In this document: positions 44,238 to 51,239 of the stretch, one piece after another
Numbering within the stretch: the stretch's first letter is position 1
Layout: each line of letters starts with the position of its first letter
DNA from: an uncultured Lachnospiraceae bacterium
GTDB lineage: Bacteria; Bacillota; Clostridia; Lachnospirales; Lachnospiraceae
Reading direction: 5' to 3'
NCBI GenBank assembly: GCA_910579615.1
Contig: CAJTUA010000007.1
Span: 122,544-186,543, forward strand
DNA: 64,000 nt
Made by a program: the position numbers and the translations under genes
The notes under the pieces: generated by a model
Database searches by the model: none
Told to the model about the DNA's origin: nothing
What the model saw: only the letters and a program-made list of their open reading frames with translations

Positions 44238-44352
44238 AATTGCCTCCATTTCTTCTCGGCACAACTTCCGTCCGGGTGAATCCTTGTTCACTTTGTTCTT
44301 ACAGATTGTGCACAATCCATGTATTTGATGGCTTTTTTCACCATCTGTCTCT

Positions 44353-44392
44353 ATTTTAAGACAGATTCTTCATTTTGTATATGAAGTTTTTT
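44353..44392 (-). promoter_or_regulatory. Shared-motif promoter, copy 3 (GH19-like gene)
   Basis: On the minus strand AAAAAACTTCATATACA (44392-44376), a 17-nt spacer, then TAAAAT (44358-44353). It is divergent from the copy serving the exported peptide. The palindrome GATTGTGCACAATC (44304-44317) lies in the predicted 5' leader. Confidence 0.75.
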
Positions 44393-44463
44393 GATACAGG
44401 CCAATTTTTTTCACTATGTTTTCTTCCATTTTTTTCCATGATATAAAAAACTTTCCCTGTACC

Positions 44464-44503
44464 TGAAAACTTCATATACAACCACTTTCTTCTTTGCTAT
44501 AAT
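44464..44503 (+). promoter_or_regulatory. Shared-motif promoter, copy 4 (exported peptide)
   Basis: TGAAAACTTCATATACA (44464-44480), a 17-nt spacer, then a consensus TATAAT (44498-44503). This has the best -10 of the five and would start transcription about 25 nt before the peptide's AAAGGAGG. Confidence 0.8.
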
Positions 44504-44536
44504 CGCGTTATCAAAACCAAAGGAGGTTCTTTTATT

Positions 44537-44749
44537 ATGAAAAAAACAAACCACAAAAAACCATTTATCACTGCTATAATCGGCATTATCCTTACTTTTT
44601 CCGTACTATCTGCGGCAAAAGCTTCGGCTGCGCCGCCAGATACTTACCTGCCAGCGCAGCCGACCACCGAAAAACCGCTCCCAGGCATTACACCACCCCC
44701 AGGCATCCAACCATTGGATGATTTTCCGGGCAAAAAGGATCTCGGTTAA
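44537..44749 (+). CDS. Small exported proline-rich peptide precursor
   Basis: A 70-residue protein: basic start (MKKTNHKK), hydrophobic core FITAIIGIILTFSVLSA and a likely signal-peptidase site after AKASA, leaving about 38 residues rich in Pro (APPDTYLPAQPTTEKPLPG, then a PPPG stretch and a DDFPGKKDLG end). AAAGGAGG gives an excellent ribosome site. Its last 4 nt overlap the end of the convergent HTH-TPR regulator gene, and it uses the shared-motif promoter. The size, export signal and pairing with HTH-TPR receptors fit a signalling propeptide of an RRNPP-type system; this is inference, and a small secreted structural or toxin-like peptide is also possible. Confidence 0.7.
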   Translation: MKKTNHKKPFITAIIGIILTFSVLSAAKASAAPPDTYLPAQPTTEKPLPGITPPPGIQPLDDFPGKKDLG

Positions 44750-45681
44750 GGCGCTTCAATTTTTCTTCTTATAAAATCAGCAATTCCTTCTTCCTGAAAC
44801 ATTTCTGAAACCAACGCGGCAATTTCATAGCCGCTGTTGATTTCAGAACGTTCTTCCTTCGTTATCCCTTCCCGCTTTAACATCTCATTTGTATTATACG
44901 ACCTTGCATAGAGCAAACCGGAAAGCAGTTCTGCATACCCTGTCTCAAAAATTTTTTCGATTTCATGCTCCCCCATTTCGAAAGCTTCTTCTATCTTACC
45001 CATTTCCCCTTTCCACTTAATTATCGCACGCATATAATTCGCATAGACTTTCTCTCCATAAAAAAACTTATCAGGATAACGCAACAGATTCCTGTATGTT
45101 TTTTCCAGTATTTCTACTGCCTTCCCATAGTCGCCCATATCACCATACACATTTCCAATCTGAAAAATAATGATAGCTTCCCACGGTGTAAGAAAAGCCT
45201 TCTCAAAAGCATCCGTTTCAAAAGCAGAAAATGTCATTTTCAATATCTTTTTGAAAAGTTCAATTGCTTCTTCTGGTGTGATTCTCTTAAATTCCAGGTC
45301 AAGTATCACATGGTTCGCCGCCAGATACTGCCGGTTCGTCAAGTATTTTGTTGATAGCCTTGCCTCAATCTTTTTTAGGATTTCTTCTGCCTCCCCATAC
45401 CGGAACCCTCCCAGCGCAAGGCTTAACTCTTTTTCCAAAACTAACACCTCATACTCATCCGTCTGCAAATAACAGTCTCCGAACACCTCTTTTTTCCCAA
45501 GTCTTTCCAGCAACAAGAAAAGCGTATGCTGGCTTGGATGGCGCTTTCCGTTTTCTATGTAAGATAAATTCTCTATCGTACAGATTTCTGACCATTTCGT
45601 TAGTTCACAAACCTGCTGATGTGTCAGCCCTAATGTTTCTCTAACACACCGCAGGTATAATCCAATGCTAAAGCTTGCCAT
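44746..45681 (-). CDS. HTH-TPR transcriptional regulator (RRNPP-like) 1
   Basis: A 311-residue cytoplasmic protein with an XRE-type helix-turn-helix at about 6-62 (LGLTHQQVCELTKWSEICTI, then LSYIENGKRHPS) followed by about 240 residues of helical TPR-like repeats (LGGFRYGEAEEILKKIE; YGDMGDYGKAVEILEKTY). This is the architecture of Rgg/PlcR/PrgX-type receptors that bind imported oligopeptides. AAGGAGG lies 7 nt before the ATG. It overlaps the end of the upstream regulator by 52 nt and the exported peptide gene by 4 nt. It is the best candidate to bind the shared promoter motif. Cognate ligand unproven. Confidence 0.85.
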   Translation of the reverse strand: MASFSIGLYLRCVRETLGLTHQQVCELTKWSEICTIENLSYIENGKRHPSQHTLFLLLERLGKKEVFGDCYLQTDEYEVLVLEKELSLALGGFRYGEAEEILKKIEARLSTKYLTNRQYLAANHVILDLEFKRITPEEAIELFKKILKMTFSAFETDAFEKAFLTPWEAIIIFQIGNVYGDMGDYGKAVEILEKTYRNLLRYPDKFFYGEKVYANYMRAIIKWKGEMGKIEEAFEMGEHEIEKIFETGYAELLSGLLYARSYNTNEMLKREGITKEERSEINSGYEIAALVSEMFQEEGIADFIRRKIEAP

Positions 45682-46898
45682 CCCAGTTCCTCCTTCATAA
45701 AAATCAGCTGTTGTTTCGCCTTTTCATATTTTTTCTGTGCCATCCAAAGCGCTGCAAGATACTGCCCGTATTGTAATAATTCCGCAACAATTTTTATTTC
45801 GTTTTCATCCTTCAAATCAATTTCCTCTAAAAATTTTGTTATGGAATCCTCCGGTTTTCTGTCGGATTTCCTTTGCTTCCTTAAATCTTCTTTTGACGCA
45901 TCCGAAAGCATGTCATACCGCTTTGCACAATACGTTTCCATCAAATCACTAAGAAAATAAATCCTGCGGAATTTCAGGTTTAATTGGATTCCATGCATTA
46001 AAATATCTTGTGCCCTATGTTCCCCATATTTTCCATTTTCTTTATGCTCCCATAAAAACTTCCCATATATCAAACAAAATTCCGGCAGCAATTCCAACTG
46101 CCGCTCATCATCCATTCCAAAACCCATGGCGTTTTGGTACATTCGTCCATAAATCTCCTCTGTTTTTTTATACTCTTTTTTACGTTTATAATACTCTGCC
46201 AAAGCGTAAAGAAACTCCCATTCTTCCTGTGTATAAAATAGTTTCTGTGTCAAAAGTTCCTCCCACGTCCTGCGCGCTTCTTCGGATAATTCATCCTGCG
46301 AAAGTGCCCGGATTCTTTTCTGCCATGAAACCCATATGCGCTCCCATTCCACATCATTCATAGCTTCAAATGCTCCCGATGCTTCCTCATACGATGCGCC
46401 CTCTGGCAATCGGAGTTCCTTTAAAAATTCTGTTTGTTTTTGCTGTGAAGTCCATGCTGCCCCCTGTTTTTCCCCTGTTGCCGGAAATGTGCACCATGCG
46501 TTCCTATCCTTCCCGCCCCCAAAACTTCCCCGCCATGCCACAAGCCATTTCCGCAAGGCTTCCTTCCCTCTCTCCTTCTCATCATAATAAAAATCATATT
46601 TTCCCGCAAACATTCCCATGCGGTTTAAAAGGGAACGGAGCAATAAATGATGCTCAAACCCCGAAAAGTTTTCTCCCCACCCTTTTTCCAACCGCTCCAA
46701 CACACTCTTTTTACAGATTCCCTGTGCTACCTGCTTTAATGTAAGCCCTTTCCATAAACGAGCCCTGCGCAGGGAATGCCCAATCGAAAATTCATTTTTC
46801 TCAAGCTCTGCCCCAACCTGTTTTCCCGCCACCGAATCAGTTCGTTCCTCCGGTTCGGAGAGAAGAATTTCATATTTTCGTTTGATTTGTTCTTCCAT
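45630..46898 (-). CDS. HTH-TPR transcriptional regulator 2, divergent HTH
   Basis: A 422-residue protein. Residues about 38-75 look like a degenerate XRE helix-turn-helix (IGHSLRRARLWKGLTLKQVA, then SVLERLEKGWG); the rest is helical and TPR-like (EFLYALAEYYKRKKEYKKTE; the YGQYLAALWMAQKKYEKAKQ repeat near the C-terminus). It is the first gene of a two-gene operon with the 311-residue regulator, overlapping it by 52 nt. A promoter candidate lies just upstream. It may be a partner or co-receptor of regulator 1. The weaker HTH consensus leaves DNA binding uncertain. Confidence 0.75.
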   Translation of the reverse strand: MEEQIKRKYEILLSEPEERTDSVAGKQVGAELEKNEFSIGHSLRRARLWKGLTLKQVAQGICKKSVLERLEKGWGENFSGFEHHLLLRSLLNRMGMFAGKYDFYYDEKERGKEALRKWLVAWRGSFGGGKDRNAWCTFPATGEKQGAAWTSQQKQTEFLKELRLPEGASYEEASGAFEAMNDVEWERIWVSWQKRIRALSQDELSEEARRTWEELLTQKLFYTQEEWEFLYALAEYYKRKKEYKKTEEIYGRMYQNAMGFGMDDERQLELLPEFCLIYGKFLWEHKENGKYGEHRAQDILMHGIQLNLKFRRIYFLSDLMETYCAKRYDMLSDASKEDLRKQRKSDRKPEDSITKFLEEIDLKDENEIKIVAELLQYGQYLAALWMAQKKYEKAKQQLIFMKEELGWQALALDYTCGVLEKH

Positions 46899-46951
46899 GT
46901 GTCCCCACTCCTTCGCTTCGTCTGCAAATTATGCACAATGCGTATATTTTG

Positions 46952-46980
46952 ATTATATCATGTTTTCTTCTGTTTGAAAA
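46952..46980 (-). promoter_or_regulatory. Promoter candidate of the HTH-TPR operon
   Basis: On the minus strand TTTTCA (46975-46980), a 17-nt spacer, then TATAAT (46952-46957). It lacks the shared CTTCATATACA element. CATTGTGCATAATT (46926-46939), a relaxed form of the 44304 palindrome, lies just downstream. Confidence 0.55.
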
Positions 46981-47135
46981 AGACATTTTCCTACGTTTTA
47001 TCCCATTATATAAATCTTAACATTTTTGTAAAATATTTTTAACAAATTCAAAGTGCATCTTATAAAAATACAAAACGACGCATATCAATATCCCATATCG
47101 AAAAAGCTAAAAAAATCATAATTTTCTTTAATGCA

Positions 47136-47171
47136 AAAATAGAGTGCATAGACGAATTTTCTATACACTCT
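47136..47171 (-). terminator. Terminator of the AAA-GNAT gene
   Basis: AGAGTGCATAG (47141-47151) pairs with CTATACACTCT (47161-47171), 11 bp with one G-U, followed on the minus strand by ATTTTTG. It begins about 57 bp past the stop. The rest of the 329-bp gap is AT-rich and holds only the promoter of the HTH-TPR operon. Confidence 0.7.
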
Positions 47172-47227
47172 GACGCTGCGCAGATTATTTTATTGCAGCT
47201 TCATAACAGCTGCCGATTGATTTAATT

Positions 47228-48913
47228 TTATTTACGAATAACTTTTCGCATACCAGAACCACAAAATTCATGAGGAATTATTTTAAAACCTCTTTTCTCA
47301 TAAAATATTTCTTTCCCTTTTTCTGCAACCAACTGTATGCTAGAACGCCCCCCGGCCGGTGTTTCCCTATCAACATATTCGATTATCATATCGACGATTT
47401 TACTGCCGATACCCATTTTCTGATAAGCGGGCTGTACCACAACATCCGCTATTATATAATACATCCCGTCACCAATTAATCTTCCCATTCCAACTGCTTG
47501 ATTATCTTTCACCGCAACCACGGTATACAAACTATGAGCAAGTGATTTCTCTGTCTGTACTTTTGAAAAATTTAACCACCCAACGCTTTCTCTCAGCCTG
47601 CAATAATCCTCATAGCATAAAATATTTTCTTTATAATCCATATGAATTGAATCCTCCCTATTGTAAGTCAAAGAAGATGATACCATCGTATGTGCATTGT
47701 CAAGGGCTAACGCAACACTTTCCTCCTGACCGTTTAAGGTATCCTCAAGCAATTTTTCCGAAGCATTCAGGATTGCCATCACTTCTTCCCACCCACCAGT
47801 CCTCATTGCATTATTAAATTCTTCCATAATTTCATTGTTTGGGATAAATACCTCTTTTCTCTCCAAATCATATGCCAGATAACCCAAATGGATTAGCAGG
47901 GTCAGCACATCATCCTTTATATGAAATGTCCACATATCATTCTGGAAGGTAAGCGTATTTACTTTGACATGACCACCCCCAAGCATTTTGATAATATCTG
48001 CTCGCAGCCCATCAAAGTCCCTGTCAATATAAACCTTCAATGCCTTATAAGTTTCTGTCAAAGTCCAGTAATTTTCACATCTGTGGCTAAGCATAGCCTC
48101 CACCACGGATTTTGGATTGTAAACATGGGGGAACTTTGTAAACATGTATCCATCATACCAGTTGCTTACTTCTTCAAAATCCATATCAAACAGCTCACAC
48201 AATCCTTTCACCTCATCCTCGGTAAACCCTGTATATTCTTCCAACGCCCTTTGGTCGGTCATGGAATATTCCGAGAACATATTCAACGCAGAATGTACCC
48301 CATATTTTTTAATCGGAAGAATACCGGTCATATAAGCGAAAGCAATGTATGGCTGATCTTTTAACAAATCCCTCAGAAAATCAAGATACTGTCTTTGTAA
48401 CTCTTCTGACTTCTGTCTCTCCCTCATGATACAATCCCATTCATCCATCAGGAAAATAAACTCCCGCCCTGTCTCTAAATAAATGTGCCGAAGCAATACA
48501 ACAAGCCCTGCTGCATCTTCCGGCAGAAATTGACCATACTCCTTCCGAAGTTCCTTACAAACCTCTGCCGTAAGATACTGAATTACTTTTCCCTGTTCTG
48601 CCTCAATCAAAATTTTTGACATATCAAGATAAATCACATCATATTTATTTAAGTGTTCCCCAAAACCTGGCTCACTCTCAATCTTCAAACCTCGGAATAA
48701 CTCTCTTGAATCGCACCCACGGCTATAGTATGCTGCCAACATTTTAAGCGCCATGGACTTACCAAAACGTCTTGGCCTGCTGACGCAAATATATTTTCGT
48801 TCTGTATTCAAATACTTATTTGTTAATGCGATTAAGCCCGTCTTATCCACGTAAATCTCTGTATTAATCGATTCCCGGAATCCCTTATTATTCGGATTCA
48901 AATAATATCCCAT
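47228..48913 (-). CDS. AAA-ATPase-like/GNAT acetyltransferase chimera
   Basis: A 561-residue frame. Residues 1 to about 423 match the AAA-ATPase-like family of Clostridia and Bacteroidetes: Walker A variant RPRRFGKSM (about 46-54), Walker B FLMDEWD, and the GYLAYD...EIMEEF region. That family normally ends in a PD-(D/E)XK nuclease-like domain; here it is replaced from Met425 by a complete 137-residue GNAT fold (VVVQPAYQKMGIGSKIVDMI acetyl-CoA loop, IFYEKRGFKIIPHE end). An intact Shine-Dalgarno AGGGAGGA (47652-47659) lies 10 nt before the Met425 codon, so the acetyltransferase was probably a free gene joined in frame by a deletion, and may still be translated separately. Functions unknown. Confidence 0.8.
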   Translation of the reverse strand: MGYYLNPNNKGFRESINTEIYVDKTGLIALTNKYLNTERKYICVSRPRRFGKSMALKMLAAYYSRGCDSRELFRGLKIESEPGFGEHLNKYDVIYLDMSKILIEAEQGKVIQYLTAEVCKELRKEYGQFLPEDAAGLVVLLRHIYLETGREFIFLMDEWDCIMRERQKSEELQRQYLDFLRDLLKDQPYIAFAYMTGILPIKKYGVHSALNMFSEYSMTDQRALEEYTGFTEDEVKGLCELFDMDFEEVSNWYDGYMFTKFPHVYNPKSVVEAMLSHRCENYWTLTETYKALKVYIDRDFDGLRADIIKMLGGGHVKVNTLTFQNDMWTFHIKDDVLTLLIHLGYLAYDLERKEVFIPNNEIMEEFNNAMRTGGWEEVMAILNASEKLLEDTLNGQEESVALALDNAHTMVSSSLTYNREDSIHMDYKENILCYEDYCRLRESVGWLNFSKVQTEKSLAHSLYTVVAVKDNQAVGMGRLIGDGMYYIIADVVVQPAYQKMGIGSKIVDMIIEYVDRETPAGGRSSIQLVAEKGKEIFYEKRGFKIIPHEFCGSGMRKVIRK

Positions 48914-49163
48914 TCTGCTGCCTCCTCAACACAACTCTATCCCAATCTTGCTTCCACCGCCTCCGCAGCAATGCTTCATTTGCATTCCCTTTCAAATACC
49001 CCCATACCAATACCTCTTTCGCTTAAGTTTACACCACCTAACCTTACACTGTCAAGCAGAACCAAAAGACCAAAAGTCTTATACCCACACTACTTTCAAC
49101 TTTATTGTCATTCTCGAATTTTAAAGTTCTTTCAGTTCTTTACAAAAAATTTTTCATTTTCCC

Positions 49164-49203
49164 GCAAAACGTCATATACAACACCCAATTTTTGATGTAT
49201 ATT
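49164..49203 (+). promoter_or_regulatory. Shared-motif promoter, copy 5 (broken lipoprotein C)
   Basis: GCAAAACGTCATATACA (49164-49180), a 17-nt spacer, then TATATT (49198-49203), preceded by TG. The dyad is less perfect than in copies 1, 2 and 4. It occupies the otherwise featureless 346-bp gap before the broken lipoprotein gene. Confidence 0.7.
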
Positions 49204-49259
49204 AAAAGTAGGATATTGTTCTTTTCACCCATACATTTCAAACAATAAGGAGGAACCTT

Positions 49260-49571
49260 ATGAAAACAAAAAAACTTTCCAGAATTACATTCCACGCCCG
49301 GAAGCTATCCTGCCCCCTGCTGATATCCTGCCTTCTGCTTTCTTCCTGCAAAAAAAATGCGGATACCCCCACCCCGGACTTAACGCAAGCCCCCCAAAAA
49401 CCGCCTCCACATCACAGGGGACTTCCTCCCCTGCCCCAACGAACACACCAAAACGAAGCCCGACTCTACCTGGAAACGATACAGATTTCCTTACTCCAGG
49501 GAAAAAGTCACCGTTACATCTTTGCTGCCCAACGCTTCCTCCCATCCATCAAGATTATCAATCCGCCCTAA
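49260..49571 (+). pseudogene. Broken third lipoprotein paralog (C)
   Basis: The first 45 codons parallel lipoproteins A and B: MKTK start, lipobox LLSSC followed by KKNAD, then DLTQ and APQK. The frame then shifts: the linker sequence PAPTNTPK is encoded in the next frame, and the open frame instead runs through His/Arg-rich sequence into the 3' end of the convergent cyclophilin-like gene (81-nt overlap). The outer domain is missing. The promoter and AAGGAGG ribosome site are intact. It looks cut off by arrival of the cyclophilin-like/LysR pair. Confidence 0.75.
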
Positions 49572-50066
49572 TCTTGTATAGCTCCATGAATTGGAACCAT
49601 AAAATAAAACAATCTGATTTCCCTGATACAGAACAATATCCCCGGATTCCGTTGTAATCTGGCGATTGCTGGCAGGAAGGCTTTTTCCCAATGCCCCTAC
49701 CTTTTCAAAACCTGCGTAGTCCCTCATCCGGATAACCACTGGTTCATTTTCCATCATCTCTATCAGGGCGTTTACAGCACTATTGTCTTCTAAAGTTGCA
49801 TAAAATATATTTCCATTTACCTCGACTTTCATTTTCATATTTGCATCCTCCTCCTCGCTGTTCTTATCGTCTACTCTCCCGATTTTTATTTCGCCAATTA
49901 AGCGTTCTATGAATTCCCTGCTGGAAACTACATCGCCAAAAGTATACGCCCCATTCAAACTTCCAGAAGTTTGTACATTTGGTTTTTGCCCATTCTGACT
50001 ATTTCTGTAGATTGTAATTGTAAATAGCACTGTTAAAAACAGCATCATGCTGATAAGTCTTTTCAT
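49491..50066 (-). CDS. Exported cyclophilin-like fold protein
   Basis: A 191-residue protein with an N-terminal hydrophobic segment (MKRLISMMLFLTVLFTITI), a spacer rich in Asn/Ser/Gly/Asp, and a C-terminal cyclophilin-like domain of the bacterial family marked by NGNIFYATLEDNSAVNAL, GALGKSLPASNRQITT and LYQGNQIVLFYGSNSWSYTR. Such proteins usually accompany flavodoxin or oxidoreductase genes controlled by a LysR regulator; here only the divergent LysR gene remains next to it. Biochemical activity is unknown; prolyl isomerase function should not be assumed. Confidence 0.8.
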   Translation of the reverse strand: MKRLISMMLFLTVLFTITIYRNSQNGQKPNVQTSGSLNGAYTFGDVVSSREFIERLIGEIKIGRVDDKNSEEEDANMKMKVEVNGNIFYATLEDNSAVNALIEMMENEPVVIRMRDYAGFEKVGALGKSLPASNRQITTESGDIVLYQGNQIVLFYGSNSWSYTRLGRIDNLDGWEEALGSKDVTVTFSLE

Positions 50067-50214
50067 ACTCTGCCTCCTTGTGTCATCCGCAATTTAATTA
50101 TAGTGATGGCAATCATAAATAGCAAATACTTATATTTAATCCATTTCCATAGTTGAAACCTATCCAAAAATATGTTATATTGGATAAAGACAACAGAAGG
50201 GATGAAACAAATAT

Positions 50215-51117
50215 ATGGAACTGCGTGTACTCCAGTATTTCCTTGCCGTGGCAAGGGAACAAAGCATTGTAAGGGCAGCAGAATCCTTGCACCTTTCACA
50301 GCCCACGCTTTCTACACAAATAAAAGCGATGGAAGAAGAATTAGGAAAACAGCTTTTAATCCGCGGAACAAAAGGTTCAAGAAAGGTAACCCTTACAGAA
50401 GAAGGGATGATTCTCCGGAAACGGGCAGAAGAAATCCTGAATCTGGTGCAGAAAACAGAACGGGAAATTTCCCTTTCCGACCAGGTCATTGTGGGCGATG
50501 TCTATATCGGAACCGGCGAGACCGATGCCGTCCGTTTTATCGCCAAAGCAGCACAGGAAATTTACAGGAGCTATCCTGGCATTCATTATCATATTGCCAG
50601 TGGTAATGCACAGTTTGTCATAGAACAACTGGATAAAGGGCTGATTGACTTTGGAATCGTATTTGGCGCAATCAATCAGGCAAAATATAACTCCATTCAA
50701 ATGCCATTTAAGGATATTTGGGGTGTATTGATGCGGCAGGATTCACCTCTTGCCACAAAGAAAATGATTGCCCCAGAAGACCTGTGGGATAAACCGCTGA
50801 TTGTGTCACAACAGGGGGATAACCGTGGGGCATTGTCCGCCTGGATGAAAAAAGAAATGTCGGAATTAGAAATTGTTGCGACCTATAACTTGCTCTTTAA
50901 TGCCTCCCTGATGGTTGAGGAGGGATTGGGATACGCCATCGGATTTGATAAAATCATCAATACTTCCGGCAGCAGCAACCTATGCTTTCGCCCACTTACG
51001 CCAAAAAGAGAAGCCGGAATGAGTATTATCTGGAAAAAATATCAAGTATTTTCGAAGGCTTCCGAAAAATTCATGCAGAAAATGAAAGAATTACTAGAAG
51101 CCGCTGATACATTTTGA
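50215..51117 (+). CDS. LysR-family transcriptional regulator
   Basis: A 300-residue regulator: winged helix-turn-helix at 1-60 (MELRVLQYFLAVAREQSIVR, then HLSQPTLSTQIKAMEEELGK) and a periplasmic-binding-protein-like effector domain (about 90-295). The divergent cyclophilin-like gene, 148 bp away, is its likely target, as LysR proteins commonly act on the shared intergenic region. Effector unknown. A terminator follows at 51183. Confidence 0.92.
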   Translation: MELRVLQYFLAVAREQSIVRAAESLHLSQPTLSTQIKAMEEELGKQLLIRGTKGSRKVTLTEEGMILRKRAEEILNLVQKTEREISLSDQVIVGDVYIGTGETDAVRFIAKAAQEIYRSYPGIHYHIASGNAQFVIEQLDKGLIDFGIVFGAINQAKYNSIQMPFKDIWGVLMRQDSPLATKKMIAPEDLWDKPLIVSQQGDNRGALSAWMKKEMSELEIVATYNLLFNASLMVEEGLGYAIGFDKIINTSGSSNLCFRPLTPKREAGMSIIWKKYQVFSKASEKFMQKMKELLEAADTF

Positions 51118-51182
51118 TATTGCAATATTTCCTTAATTCATTTATAAAAAGCATTTAAAATCCACTGATAATTTTACAGAAA

Positions 51183-51235
51183 AAAGAACCGCACCGGGCA
51201 TTTCCACCCACACGCCCCATGCGGTTCTTTCCTTT
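51183..51235. terminator. Terminator between LysR and GH5 genes
   Basis: AAAGAACCGCA (51183-51193) and TGCGGTTCTTT (51220-51230) form a perfect 11-bp stem; the plus side continues CCTTTCC and the minus side has an A/T-rich end. It serves two convergent genes. Confidence 0.75.
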
Positions 51236-51239
51236 CCTC

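Noticed and set aside
44238..44315. N-terminal extension of the GH19-like gene starting at TTG 44315
   Set aside because: It overlaps the palindrome in the leader and has no ribosome site, while GGAGG precedes ATG 44237.
49491..50066. Peptidyl-prolyl isomerase
   Set aside because: The fold family is cyclophilin-like, but canonical catalytic residues of cyclophilins are not evident, so enzymatic activity was not called.
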